Notes: generated by a model not told the origin, from the letters alone. DNA of 64,000 nt from Burkholderia pyrrocinia (GCF_003330765.1 NZ_CP024903.1:3224001-3288000), one strand, 5' to 3'; shown: positions 26,758 through 36,766, counted from the first letter of the stretch. Translations and numbers: made by a program.

Positions 26758-27152
26758 CGATCGGGCCCGGCGCGGGCGATCGCGCCGGGCAGGGACGTCA
26801 CGAATCAGCCGGCGGTGAGCAACACGCGATGTGTTTGCGCACCTATGCAGGTTGCGATGCGTGCACGGTGAAATCGAGCGGTGAGCAACGACAAGCGGCA
26901 ACGCACACTGCTTGCGCTGTCTCTCGTCGAAATCGATCCGATCGGTGAGATGCACATCATGTTCATGCACACCGATCGTCGATGCGCTGTCGGACCGGCG
27001 CGATCGGTGAGATGCATCTTGTGGTGAAGCACACCGTTGCACGTCGATACATGCATGACGTAATGCCGACGTGCGCGGCGTGTCCGGTATGTACGGTGCG
27101 ATGCCGCGTCGATCTGCTCGAAGCACACAGTCCGACGCGACATTTCACCGGG

Positions 27153-27170
27153 TCCCGAAAAACCTCACCT
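27153..27170 (-). repeat. Dispersed RepA-type iteron 4
   Basis: TCCCGAAAAACCTCACCT on the plus strand is an exact complement match to the origin consensus. Confidence 0.75.
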
Positions 27171-27183
27171 TCAGCGCATCGAC

Positions 27184-27201
27184 TCCCGAATTTCCTCACC
27201 A
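27184..27201 (-). repeat. Dispersed RepA-type iteron 5 (degenerate)
   Basis: TCCCGAATTTCCTCACCA on the plus strand; 31 bp (three helical turns) from iteron 4, same orientation, three mismatches in the T-run and last base. Confidence 0.55.
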
Positions 27202-27248
27202 TCGAACACAGGTGATGCGTTCGCCAATCCGCTGAATGGACGCGAACC

Positions 27249-27728
27249 TCACAGCCCGAGATCGGACAACCCCGGATGATCGTCCGGACGGCGGCCGAGC
27301 GGCCAGTGATAGAGACGATCTTCCTCGCGAATCGGCAGGTCGTTGATGCTCGCGTGACGATGCGCCATCAGGCCGTTTTCGTCGAACTCCCAGTTTTCGT
27401 TGCCGTACGAACGAAACCAGTTGCCGGCGTCGTCATGCCATTCATAAGCAAAGCGCACCGCGATGCGATTGCCGCCGAACGCCCACAGCTCCTTGATCAG
27501 CCGGTAGTCGAGCTCGCGCGTCCATTTCCGCTGCAGCAGCCCGACGATCTCGTCGCGGCCGGTCACGAATTCCGCGCGATTGCGCCATCGGCTTTGCGGC
27601 GTATAGGCGAGCGACACACGCTGCGGGTCGCGCGTGTTCCACCCGTCCTCGGCGGCGCGTACCTTCTGGCGCGCCGTTTCGAGCGTAAAGGGCGGAACGG
27701 GCGGGCGGACTTCGGGGGAAGCGGACAT
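27249..27728 (-). CDS. NTF2-like protein, DUF1348 family
   Basis: A 159-residue NTF2-fold protein of the DUF1348 family: [70 protein letters not shown] and the tail [11 protein letters not shown]. Members have no firm function; some act as small cone-shaped hydrolases or isomerases. It begins 63 bp downstream of the TetR gene stop on the same strand, so it is probably co-regulated by that TetR. Confidence 0.82.
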   Translation of the reverse strand: MSASPEVRPPVPPFTLETARQKVRAAEDGWNTRDPQRVSLAYTPQSRWRNRAEFVTGRDEIVGLLQRKWTRELDYRLIKELWAFGGNRIAVRFAYEWHDDAGNWFRSYGNENWEFDENGLMAHRHASINDLPIREEDRLYHWPLGRRPDDHPGLSDLGL

Positions 27729-27791
27729 GGATTGCTCCTGTTCAGGTTCTGGCCACGGACAACCGCGGCCGGTTCGGATTCGCTGCGTCGA

Positions 27792-28397
27792 CTACCGGGA
27801 CACGGCGTCGAGCAGCAGTTCGGCCGTTGCGCGCGCATCGCGCGCGGCGTTTGCATCGCCGCTGACGAGCGCCACGCCGATCGCGCCGTCGATCAGCACG
27901 AGCCACTGACGCGCGATGCGCGCAAGCCCGCGGCGCTCGATGCCCGTTTCGTCGGCATACGCATCGAACCGCTCGCGCACGAATGCCAGCAGGCGCGCCT
28001 TGTGTGTGCGCGCGACGACGCGCACGGGATCGTCGGCATCGGGAATCTCACCCGACGCGTTCAGGAACGCGCAGCCGTGAAAGTCGGGCTGCCCGAACCA
28101 GTCGCGCAGCACATCGAACATGCCGAGCAACTGCGCGCGCGGCGCCTTGCCGCGCGCATGGGTTGCGTCGACGAACCAGCGCATCCAGCGCGCGTCGCGG
28201 CGCTCGAGCGCGGCGACAACCAGCGCCTCTTTCGATTCGAAATGCGAATAAAAGCTCTTTCGTGCCGCGCCGGATCGCTTCACGATCGCATCGACGCCGG
28301 TTGCGTGGATACCGCCCGAATAGATCAGCGCTTCGGCCGCGTCGAGCAGCCGGTCGCGAACGCCCGGTTCGCCGGAGGGATCGAGATGTGTGTTCAT
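27792..28397 (-). CDS. TetR family transcriptional regulator
   Basis: A 201-residue TetR regulator. The N-terminal helix-turn-helix spans about residues 14-60 (VRDRLLDAAEALIYSGGIHATGVDAIVKRSGAARKSFYSHFESKEAL); the C-terminal ligand domain includes FHGCAFLNASGEIPD, characteristic of the subgroup that carries CAFLN. Upstream the frame is open to 28541 but the ATG chosen gives the family N-terminus and sits just after a perfect 18-bp palindrome, a probable self-operator. The NTF2-like gene follows it. Confidence 0.88.
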   Translation of the reverse strand: MNTHLDPSGEPGVRDRLLDAAEALIYSGGIHATGVDAIVKRSGAARKSFYSHFESKEALVVAALERRDARWMRWFVDATHARGKAPRAQLLGMFDVLRDWFGQPDFHGCAFLNASGEIPDADDPVRVVARTHKARLLAFVRERFDAYADETGIERRGLARIARQWLVLIDGAIGVALVSGDANAARDARATAELLLDAVSR

Positions 28398-28406
28398 GCG
28401 TTTACG

Positions 28407-28424
28407 GTAGAACGATCGTTCTAC
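28407..28424. promoter_or_regulatory. Perfect palindrome, presumed TetR operator
   Basis: GTAGAACGATCGTTCTAC is an uninterrupted 18-bp palindrome lying 10 bp before the TetR start codon. Confidence 0.72.
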
Positions 28425-29107
28425 GTCGTCAACACCCGTGTGAAAAAGCCCTGCCGGCGAGAGGGCTGAATCGCGCCGGAAGCCGCGACGTTGCTGCTGT
28501 TCCGCTTCGTGACGTGCGTGCTCGTCAGCTTCTGGCTGCAAGCGGATGCGTTACGCGCCTACCGGTACGCGGCGCAACACGGGTTCATCACGGTTCCTGG
28601 CTCGCACGGCGACCTGATCGACGTTGCGCCGCAGTGCCCGAAACGCTGGCTCGTCGTGGTGAGTCTCCAGTTCGAACCGTGAGGGATGAATGGTGAACGG
28701 ATCAAGTCGTGGCCTGCGCACCGCTCGATGCCGATCGCATCGCGCATGAGTGAGTCGCAACGAGGTTCGCGAACTCACGGCTGGCATCTCGGTTCGACAC
28801 CGCATTGCATACGGTGTGTCGCAAACGATCGCCCGGCAAACGAAACCGGGAAGCGCGTGGAAGAGGAAGAACAGGCACCGAATGGCGTGATGGGCGGAAG
28901 CGAGGCGGGGCTGGCAGGCCGGTGCGACAGGTGAAGCGAACGTGCGATGGCAAGTCACCGATGCGCGATCGTGCCGCGATTCGGCACGCAAACACAGCTC
29001 CCGAATAATCTCACCTTAAGCCCGGATTCAAGCGTTCCGACTTCGAAAACGCAGAGGTAAACGAAAGCGGGGCAGGCGGCGAACGCGCCGCACTGCCCCT
29101 TCGACAC
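28425..29107. other. Intergenic region without a recognisable gene, one iteron
   Basis: About 680 bp between the TetR gene and tdh. The only open frame of note (28491-28682, 63 codons) has no ribosome-binding site or family features. One iteron lies at 28999-29016. Confidence 0.5.
28999..29016 (-). repeat. Dispersed RepA-type iteron 6
   Basis: TCCCGAATAATCTCACCT on the plus strand. Its flanks CACAGC before and AAGC soon after match those of iteron 7. Confidence 0.65.
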
Positions 29108-30136
29108 TCAGGCCGTCCAGTCGAGAATCACCTTGCCGCTTTCGCCGGACAGCATCGCGGCGAAGCCTTTCTCGTAATCGTCGGCCGCAAAGCGGTGCGT
29201 GATGATCGGCGACAGGTCGAGGCCGCTCTGCAGCATCGCGACCATCTTGTACCAGGTCTCGAACATCTCGCGGCCGTAGATGCCCTTGATCTCGAGCCCC
29301 TTGAAAATCACCTGGTTCCAGTCGATCGCTGTCTGCGCGGGCGGGATGCCGAGCAACGCGACCTTGCCGCCGTGGTTCATCGCCTCGAGCATGCTCGTGA
29401 ACGCACTCGGCACGCCCGACATTTCGAGACCGACGTCGAAGCCTTCGGTCATGTGCAGGTCGGCCATCACGTCGCGCAGCGACTCGCGTGCGACGTTGAC
29501 CGCACGCGTCGCGCCCATCTTGCGCGCGAGCTCCAGCCGGTAGTCGTTGATGTCGGTGATGACAACGTTGCGCGCGCCGACGTGCTTCGCGATCGCGACG
29601 GCCATGATGCCGATCGGGCCCGCACCGGTGATCAGGACGTCTTCGCCGACGAGGTTGAACGACAGCGCCGTGTGCGTCGCGTTGCCGAACGGATCGAAGA
29701 TCGACGCGAGATCGTCGGAGATCTCGGGCGGAATCTTGAACGCGTTGAACGCCGGAATCGCCAGATACTCGGCGAACGCGCCTTCGCGGTTCACGCCGAC
29801 GCCGACCGTGTTGCGGCACAGATGCCGGCGCCCGGCGCGGCAGTTGCGGCAGAAGCCGCACGTGATGTGGCCTTCGCCGGACACGCGATCGCCGATCGCG
29901 AAGCCGCGCACCTCCTGCCCCATCTCGACGATCTCGCCGACATATTCGTGGCCAACGTGCATCGGCACGGGAATCGTCTTCTGCGCCCAGTCGTCCCACT
30001 TCCAGATATGGATGTCGGTGCCGCAGATCGCCGTGCGGCGGATCTTGATCAGTACGTCGTTGTGTCCGACTTCGGGACGCTTCACGCGCGTGAGCGTGAG
30101 GCCGGGGCCGCGTTCGAGCTTTGCCAGTGCTTTCAT
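29108..30136 (-). CDS. tdh: L-threonine 3-dehydrogenase
   Basis: A 342-residue zinc-dependent medium-chain dehydrogenase. The catalytic-zinc cysteine is in [16 protein letters not shown] (about residue 38), then [12 protein letters not shown], the structural-zinc cysteine cluster [15 protein letters not shown] and the NAD fold GAGPIGIMA. It oxidises threonine to 2-amino-3-oxobutyrate, which the product of the upstream kbl gene cleaves with CoA to glycine and acetyl-CoA. It follows kbl by 13 bp on the same strand. Confidence 0.95.
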   Translation of the reverse strand: MKALAKLERGPGLTLTRVKRPEVGHNDVLIKIRRTAICGTDIHIWKWDDWAQKTIPVPMHVGHEYVGEIVEMGQEVRGFAIGDRVSGEGHITCGFCRNCRAGRRHLCRNTVGVGVNREGAFAEYLAIPAFNAFKIPPEISDDLASIFDPFGNATHTALSFNLVGEDVLITGAGPIGIMAVAIAKHVGARNVVITDINDYRLELARKMGATRAVNVARESLRDVMADLHMTEGFDVGLEMSGVPSAFTSMLEAMNHGGKVALLGIPPAQTAIDWNQVIFKGLEIKGIYGREMFETWYKMVAMLQSGLDLSPIITHRFAADDYEKGFAAMLSGESGKVILDWTA

Positions 30137-30149
30137 GATCGCGCCTCCG

Positions 30150-31349
<1,200 letters not shown>

Positions 31350-31457
31350 CGCAAAGCTCCTGACAGGGATTCGCATTCCGCAGCGCACCGCTCGTGGCGG
31401 CGGCGCAACGGCCTGCTACTGTTATAGTCGGTCGTTCGGTTGACCGCATTTATCCGA

Positions 31458-31481
31458 TATTCCGAACTAGAATTCGAAATA
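31458..31481. promoter_or_regulatory. Inverted repeat in the kbl/XRE divergent promoter
   Basis: TATTCCGAA, 6 bp, TTCGAAATA: a dyad with one mismatch in 9. It is a candidate operator for the adjacent XRE-cupin regulator, 30 bp before its start. Confidence 0.55.
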
Positions 31482-31510
31482 CCGAACAACTCTAAGCGAA
31501 CGGAATCCAA

Positions 31511-32122
31511 ATGGCAAGTTCCTCCGGATCGCGGCGCACGCCCGCCAGCGCCGCGCCGCAGCAGCCGGCCGCCACGCCGCCGCGTGTGGGCGAGCAGATC
31601 CAGCGGCTGCGCAACGAGCGCAAGCTGACGCTCGACGACCTGTCGCGCGCGGCCGGCGTATCGAAATCGATGCTGTCCGAAATCGAACGCGACAAGGCCA
31701 ACCCGACGATCGCCGTCGCCTGGCGGCTGACGAACGCGCTCGGCATCACGCTCGACGAGCTGTTCTCGCAGCCGAAGGCGCCCGAGACGATCCGTGTAGA
31801 CGGCCCGCACGACATTCCGACGCTCGCCGGCCACGACGGCCGGTACCAGTTGCGCGTGTGGGGCCCGATCGACCTCGCCGGCAAGTTCGAGTGGTACGAG
31901 CTGACGCTGCCGGGCGGCGGCGCGCTGGTATCGAACGCGCACGAACCCGGCACGCGCGAGCACCTCACCGTGCTGCAGGGCGCGATGGAGATCGAAGCCG
32001 CGGCGGCAAGCCGGCGCCTGAAGGCCGGCGACACCGCGCGCTACCCGGCCGACGAGCCACACGCGATCCGCAACCTCGGCAAGGCCGAGGCGCGGGCACT
32101 GCTGATCGTGATACATCGCTGA
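31511..32122 (+). CDS. XRE family regulator with C-terminal cupin domain
   Basis: A 203-residue two-domain regulator. Residues 25-85 form the helix-turn-helix (GEQIQRLRNERKLTLDDLSRAAGVSKSMLSEIERDKANPTIAVAWRLTNAL) and residues 120-200 a small cupin (EPGTREHLTVLQGAMEI, then LKAGDTARYPADEPHAIRNLG) that would bind an effector. The N-terminal 24 residues are low-complexity Ala/Pro/Ser. It is divergent from kbl-tdh, so threonine catabolism is the probable target. An inverted repeat sits in the shared promoter. Confidence 0.88.
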   Translation: MASSSGSRRTPASAAPQQPAATPPRVGEQIQRLRNERKLTLDDLSRAAGVSKSMLSEIERDKANPTIAVAWRLTNALGITLDELFSQPKAPETIRVDGPHDIPTLAGHDGRYQLRVWGPIDLAGKFEWYELTLPGGGALVSNAHEPGTREHLTVLQGAMEIEAAAASRRLKAGDTARYPADEPHAIRNLGKAEARALLIVIHR

Positions 32123-32162
32123 CTGCGCGTATAGCTGGCCAAAAGGCCAGTTGCGGAAAGCA

Positions 32163-32178
32163 CTGTATATTTGTACAG
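32163..32178 (+). promoter_or_regulatory. LexA-box-like palindrome (SOS)
   Basis: CTGTATATTTGTACAG fits CTGT-N8-ACAG, with the flanking A and T extending the symmetry. It lies 75 bp before the ATG at 32253. Confidence 0.6.
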
Positions 32179-32252
32179 TATACGGACATTCCGCCATGTA
32201 TCGGCCGGAGCCGGCGCACCGAGGCGCCCGCCCCGGTCGACAGGAGCCTGCG

Positions 32253-32630
32253 ATGACAGAAGAACAAGATTTGGCCGCGCTCAGCTTCAAGGCTGCCGCG
32301 CACGACCTCGAGCTGATCGTTCGCCATATTGCCGGGCGCTACATCCGTCAGCGCGTCCCGCTGACGTGGCGCCTGCTGCACGCCATCGAAGCCGAGGCGC
32401 TCGCCGATCTCGGCTTTGCCAGCCGGCACGAGGCCGGCATGCGTCAATTGTTCGAACGGCCGTCGGACATGACGTTTCCCGAAACGGACGATCCGATCGA
32501 CTTCGGGCGCTCGAATGCGCTGCCCGCCGTCTTTTCGTTCGCGGTTCTCGCGTACGAAGCGGCGGCAACGTCGCATGACGCGGCGCCTCGCGAGCGCGCT
32601 CACCGTCTGTCCAACGCGTGGGGCGACTGA
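32253..32630 (+). CDS. Hypothetical protein, possibly SOS-regulated
   Basis: A 125-residue soluble, acidic-to-neutral protein with no recognised family (MTEEQDLAALSFKAAAHDLELIVRHIAGRYIRQRVPLTW). Predicted mostly helical, with no membrane segment or signal peptide. The ATG has CAGGAGCC upstream; a longer frame from 32151 overlaps the operator region and is rejected. A LexA-like box lies in its promoter. It precedes the recombinase-like gene by about 100 bp. Confidence 0.65.
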   Translation: MTEEQDLAALSFKAAAHDLELIVRHIAGRYIRQRVPLTWRLLHAIEAEALADLGFASRHEAGMRQLFERPSDMTFPETDDPIDFGRSNALPAVFSFAVLAYEAAATSHDAAPRERAHRLSNAWGD

Positions 32631-32731
32631 CTGCCAGCCCAGGCCGCCGAACCTGGCGGCCTGTCCAGCCTCTTGCTGCCCGAGACGTTGCGGAAAGGGC
32701 TACCATATACGCAACTAACGGAATAAATAAC

Positions 32732-33745
32732 ATGTCCCTTCCCGCCTCTCCCGACACCCCGGCACGCCCAGAAGAGAAGGATCTGTTCGATCGCGGCGCA
32801 TCCGACTGGATCGTCTCGCCCGAAGTCGCATTCGACGCGTGGCTGGCCATGCAGGACTATCGCCGCTCGTCAGCCGACGTATATCGCGCGCAATGGGGTG
32901 CCTTCCTCACCTGGCTGCGCACACATCAGAAAAATCTGGCGACGGTCGATACGCCAACGATCGCAAATTTCGTCGGCGAGTTGCCGATCCGGAAAACCCA
33001 ACGAATGCGCTATCTGCGGCTGATCGAGCGTGTGCTCGACCACATCCGGCGCACCGAATACGCATCGACCAACCCTGCCCGTTTCATTGCTCAGGATGGC
33101 GAAGCGAACTGGCGAAAGGCTCGCGACAACGAACCAACCGGTTTCCTGACGCCGGCCGAGCGCGCAACGTTGCTCGCCTATCTGTTTTCGCCGATCGGCG
33201 TATCCGGTTCCGCCTACTGGAAGGAGCGGCGCGATCGCGCACTCGTGGCCGCGTTTCTCGGCGCCGGCATCAAAACCGGTGAAGCACGCGCACTTACGAT
33301 TAGTTGCATCAATACGAGCGGTACATCGCTGCAGATCCAGTCGACCCATCCGGATTTCGCACGCGAAACCCATCTGGCATCGTTCGCGATCGCACTGCTC
33401 GAAGCATGGCTCACGGAGCGCAAGCGCCAGGAAATTCCGGGGGAGCTGGTGTTCCCGGCATCGCATGCCGGGCGGCCGATGCACAAGGCGACGATGCTGC
33501 GCGCCATCGACGCGATCGTCGAATCGGCCGGGCTCACGTCGTCGCGCACCGCGCGCGCGAGCCCGCAAACGCTGCGCAATACCTACGCGGCCGAATTGTT
33601 CGAAAACGACGTGCCGCCCGAACGGGTCGGCAGATGGCTGGGCTTCATGCGGCCGATCTCGTCGAATCGCCTGCATCGCGCATGGAAAAACTGGCGCGAT
33701 GGCCTGGCAGACGGTGACGCGTCCGACAGCGACGAAGCTCGCTGA
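32732..33745 (+). CDS. Tyrosine-recombinase-like protein with degenerate active site
   Basis: A 337-residue protein with the two-domain layout of phage integrases: an N-terminal SAM-like core-binding domain (about residues 30-120, YRRSSADVYRAQWGAFLTWLRTH) and a C-terminal catalytic fold (150-330). Box I reads FLGAGIKTGEARAL, with lysine where the catalytic arginine normally is. Box II reads SPQTLRNTYAAELFEN, with glutamine for the first histidine but the arginine kept. No tyrosine follows at the expected place (GFMRPISSNRLHRAW). It may be an inactive DNA-binding relative serving the nearby origin rather than a working integrase. No att sites were seen. Confidence 0.75.
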   Translation: MSLPASPDTPARPEEKDLFDRGASDWIVSPEVAFDAWLAMQDYRRSSADVYRAQWGAFLTWLRTHQKNLATVDTPTIANFVGELPIRKTQRMRYLRLIERVLDHIRRTEYASTNPARFIAQDGEANWRKARDNEPTGFLTPAERATLLAYLFSPIGVSGSAYWKERRDRALVAAFLGAGIKTGEARALTISCINTSGTSLQIQSTHPDFARETHLASFAIALLEAWLTERKRQEIPGELVFPASHAGRPMHKATMLRAIDAIVESAGLTSSRTARASPQTLRNTYAAELFENDVPPERVGRWLGFMRPISSNRLHRAWKNWRDGLADGDASDSDEAR

Positions 33746-33816
33746 TCCGGAAACGGCTGCTCACGCGAAACGATCCGTGAGCAGCCTTGCATGGCGTAGC
33801 CTCACCGTTCCACAGC

Positions 33817-33834
33817 TCCCGAAAAACCTCACCT
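33817..33834 (-). repeat. Dispersed RepA-type iteron 7
   Basis: TCCCGAAAAACCTCACCT on the plus strand, identical to iteron 4, in the gap between the convergent recombinase-like and kfrA-like genes. Confidence 0.75.
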
Positions 33835-33881
33835 CAAGCTCCCCGGATCGTCTTACCGGTGCGGAGCGGCCGATTCCCGGG

Positions 33882-35081
33882 TCAGGTATGCGCAAAACGC
33901 GCGATGGCTTCGAATCGGGACGGCCATGCGCCCGAAGCGTGCTCGCACTCGGGGCACACCACTTCGAAACCCTCTTCACCCTGTGACAGCTCCGGCTCGC
34001 CATCGCAACACGGGCACTGAGCCGGCACCGAAATTTCGTGATCCAGCGAGGTACCGATTGCGGAAAACGCTTCCGCATCCAGTTGCCCGGCATCGGCCAG
34101 GCGCCGGATCAGCGCGGCGATTTCCGGATTCATCCCGCGGCTCGCGCGCAACGAGCTCGCGTCGCGCGTCGCACGTTCCAGTTCATCGCTCTGGGTGCGC
34201 AATTGTTCTTCGAGCCGGTCGGCGCGTGCCTTGGTCGAGCTCAGTTGCTGCAGGAAATCGAATTCCTTGCGCTGGACATCGCGCAAACCGCTCTGGTAGG
34301 TCGACGCCATGCTGCGCAACGAGTCCAGCTCGACCAGCATCGGCTTGACGCGGCGTTCTGCTTCGGCCACCGCGTCCTTGATTTGCTGCGCATAGTGTTC
34401 GGTGCGCTGCTGCAATTCGGCTTGCAATGCATCGATGCGGTCGCGCAGCGTGGCGTTCTGCGCCTGCTCGGCGTCGACGCGGCCAGCCGCCGCGGCCAGT
34501 TCCTTTTCCAATCGGGCGACTGTGGTGAGCAACGTCGCTTCGCTGGCCGAACCGTGCGTCGTCTGCGACACGAGCTGAACCTCGAGTTCGGTCACACGAG
34601 CCTGCAATTGCTCGTTTCTTGCTTCGCCGCGGGCGAGCGCGCCTTCGAGCGTTTCCTGGCGGACGGTTGCGTCGCGCAACCGCTGCTCGGCGTCGGCAAC
34701 GCCGGCGCGAACCTGCTCACGGTCGCCGTCGAGACTGTCGCGCGCCGCTTTCAACGCTTCTTCATAGAGTGCGCCGAGTAACGCACCGGCCTTTTCCTCG
34801 ACGGCCTTCGGGATCGCGGCACCGTCGAGTCGGATCTTGGAGGCGGCGCGGATGCGCTCCCAGAAATGGTCGATGTCTTTCGGGATGTCGCTGGCGCTGC
34901 CGGTTTGGGTGAGATCGCGGACGTTAGCGGCCGACGGCCGGATGCCGAGATCGAAGAACAGACGCTTGCATGCATGCAGCGACAATTCCTGGCGCCGTGC
35001 ACCGCTTGCACGCAGCGATTCCAGTTCGTCACGAATGACTTGGCGCATTTCGTCCAGGGTCATGACAGAGCTCACAGACAT
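33882..35081 (-). CDS. KfrA-like DNA-binding coiled-coil protein with C-terminal CxxC pairs
   Basis: A 399-residue protein. Residues 1-100 match the KfrA N-terminal DNA-binding domain (plasmid replication region) with LHACKRLFFDLGIRPSAANVRDLT and FWERIRAASKI. Residues 110-340 are a long heptad-rich coiled coil. The C-terminus has CPCCDGEP and, 17 residues on, CPECEH: four-cysteine geometry of a zinc ribbon, unusual for plasmid KfrA. KfrA proteins act in plasmid segregation and repress their own genes. It is transcribed away from the origin array. Start uncertain: ATG 35063 (MTLDEMRQ) is an alternative. Confidence 0.75.
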   Translation of the reverse strand: MSVSSVMTLDEMRQVIRDELESLRASGARRQELSLHACKRLFFDLGIRPSAANVRDLTQTGSASDIPKDIDHFWERIRAASKIRLDGAAIPKAVEEKAGALLGALYEEALKAARDSLDGDREQVRAGVADAEQRLRDATVRQETLEGALARGEARNEQLQARVTELEVQLVSQTTHGSASEATLLTTVARLEKELAAAAGRVDAEQAQNATLRDRIDALQAELQQRTEHYAQQIKDAVAEAERRVKPMLVELDSLRSMASTYQSGLRDVQRKEFDFLQQLSSTKARADRLEEQLRTQSDELERATRDASSLRASRGMNPEIAALIRRLADAGQLDAEAFSAIGTSLDHEISVPAQCPCCDGEPELSQGEEGFEVVCPECEHASGAWPSRFEAIARFAHT

Positions 35082-35457
35082 TGAAATGTAGCAATCATAA
35101 CGAAATACGTATTCCCTGATACTGATTCCGGCTCGACGTTGTGAATTTACGTCGCTTTGCACAGAACTCGGGTCTGTGAGCCAATCCGGACGAACGCAGT
35201 CCAGGATTCCGTGAAACAAAGCGAAGAAAGTCAGCCAAGTCCTTGTAGTACAAGCATTTTCCAGCAGACTCCGAAATCCGGCATTTGTTTCACATGATGA
35301 ACGGTCCGATTGCTCGTGGGTGTTCGGGGTTTGGGGTATCTGTGGAAAACTCTTCAGCCGATGTCTTGAGAGTATTAGAAGTAAACACCCTTGAACCCTT
35401 AGTTAAAAACGTTAACGCCACGGCACAGCCTTATGTAGCAAGGCTTTCCGGCCGACA

Positions 35458-36766
35458 AGGTGAAGTTTTACGGGAGCCAAGGTGATCTTCTGCGGGAGCT
35501 GAAGTGATGGGGTTCGGGGAGCTGCGTGAGCCGTTGCAGGAAAGGTCGTGAGCGGATTCGGGATCACAGTGAAACACGAGATTTCCCAAAGGTGAGGGTT
35601 TTCGGGGCCGCACAGCCACAGAACCCGCGCTGTGCCTGCCTGCACAGTTTTCTGCCTGTGCAGACATAGGTGAGAATTTGCAGGACCCTCTTCGCGCCCC
35701 GATTCTGCCCATCTTTTGGGCAGTTTTTACGAAAGGTGAGGTTTCACGGGACTCCACGGAACTTGGGTGTGAGGATTTCCGGGAAGCGAACGTCATTTTG
35801 CACAGCAAAAGTGCTCTCCGGGGCCTGTGATGCCCTAAAGGTGAGGCTTTTCGGGAGGGAAATGCGGGTTTTCCTGCCCCGATCCTGGTGAGGTGAGCTT
35901 TTTCGGGGCATGGATCACAGGCTGTGATCCGGGGCACAGGTGAGCATTTTCGGGAACGGTATTTGCTCGAAAAATGGTCAAAGGTGAGGCTTTTCGGGAC
36001 CTGTGAGCGGCCTGATTCGCCGAAAAGCCCGCCAGGACTGGAAGAAATCTCGTTTTTGCTGTGCCACTTTTTGGCACAGGTGAGATTTTTCGGGGGCCGT
36101 CACATGGTTGTCGTATGAAGGATTCCCGTCGAAAGGTGAGGTTTTTCGGGGGATGCCTGCGAGGCACAGCCAAATGCCTTCTGCGCATAAGTATCGGAAG
36201 GCATTGGGATTTTTGATACCGCGGCAGTTACGGTGAGGTTTTTCGGGAGCCATTCCCGTGCCCGTTGCTGCACCGCATTTTTTCAATAAGGTGAGTGTTT
36301 TCGGGAGTCTCTGCTAGTCAATCCCGCGTGTGTCGGGCGTTCGTCGGCATCTGGACGAAAGAACAAGCTGTGCTCAAGGTGAGAATTTTCGGGGCCCGAC
36401 ACGGTTTGTGCACTGTACAATGCGCGCCCGGGCCGGCAAAGCAGGTCCGATCGGGTCGCGCGGGCGGGTTTCGAAGGCGTCTTTCCGGATGCCGGAGCCG
36501 ATCGCGATCTCCCGGTGAGCCGTGCCTGTACATGCATACAGCCCGATGCGCGGTAATCGGGGGGGCACTGTGAGGTGCAATCGCGACCCTGTGCCGAACT
36601 CACGGCTGCGCAGTCGTAAAATTACGACAAACTGAAAGGTGAGCCGATTCGGGAGCGAATTTCGCACGTGTCGAGCACAGGTGAAATTCTGTGATCCGGC
36701 GCATCCCGCGACACGTCTGGAAGAGTCCGGAACGCTGCAATTCCAGACCGGTGAGCGTTTTCGGGA
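35458..36766 (+). repeat. Iteron array, consensus AGGTGAGNNTTTTCGGGA
   Basis: Well conserved 18-bp copies begin at 35590, 35734, 35839, 35891, 35938, 35982, 36078, 36134, 36231, 36289, 36377, 36637 and 36749. Weaker copies begin at 35458, 35480, 35502, 35668 and 35767. All are direct, in the repA direction. Spacing is tightest (44-58 bp, or about twice that) between 35839 and 36377. Constant parts are GGTGAG and CGGG with a T-run between. These are the presumed RepA binding sites. Confidence 0.88.

Larger units (their letters stand above)
26758..27248. other. Repeat-rich intergenic region with phased GGTGAG motifs and two iterons
   Basis: A 491-bp gap without a gene. GGTGAG occurs at 26814, 26880, 26944 and 27006, spaced 66, 64 and 62 bp. 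The first two lie within identical GCGGTGAGCAAC (26812, 26878); the last two within identical GATCGGTGAGATGCA (26940, 27002). Two full iterons in opposite orientation follow at 27153 and 27184. Confidence 0.6.

Noticed and set aside
24631..27126. An 831-codon LysR fusion protein
   Set aside because: Only the last 307 codons are LysR. The rest is antisense to dmlA and a repeat-rich gap; a GTG start at 25554 gives the normal protein.
28491..28682. 63-codon ORF with a hydrophobic start
   Set aside because: No ribosome-binding site, no family, in a gap otherwise empty. A small membrane peptide cannot be excluded but is not supported.
32732..33745. Integrated phage or genomic island marked by an integrase
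   Set aside because: No tRNA, att repeats or phage genes flank it, and the recombinase active site is degenerate.
36283..36603. Small ORFs within the origin region (for example 36295-36573)
   Set aside because: They run across iterons, lack ribosome-binding sites and encode no recognisable protein.
35458..36766. CRISPR array
   Set aside because: The 18-bp repeats are regularly recurring but spacing is variable (44-260 bp), repeats are degenerate, no cas genes are present, and the array abuts a Rep gene.
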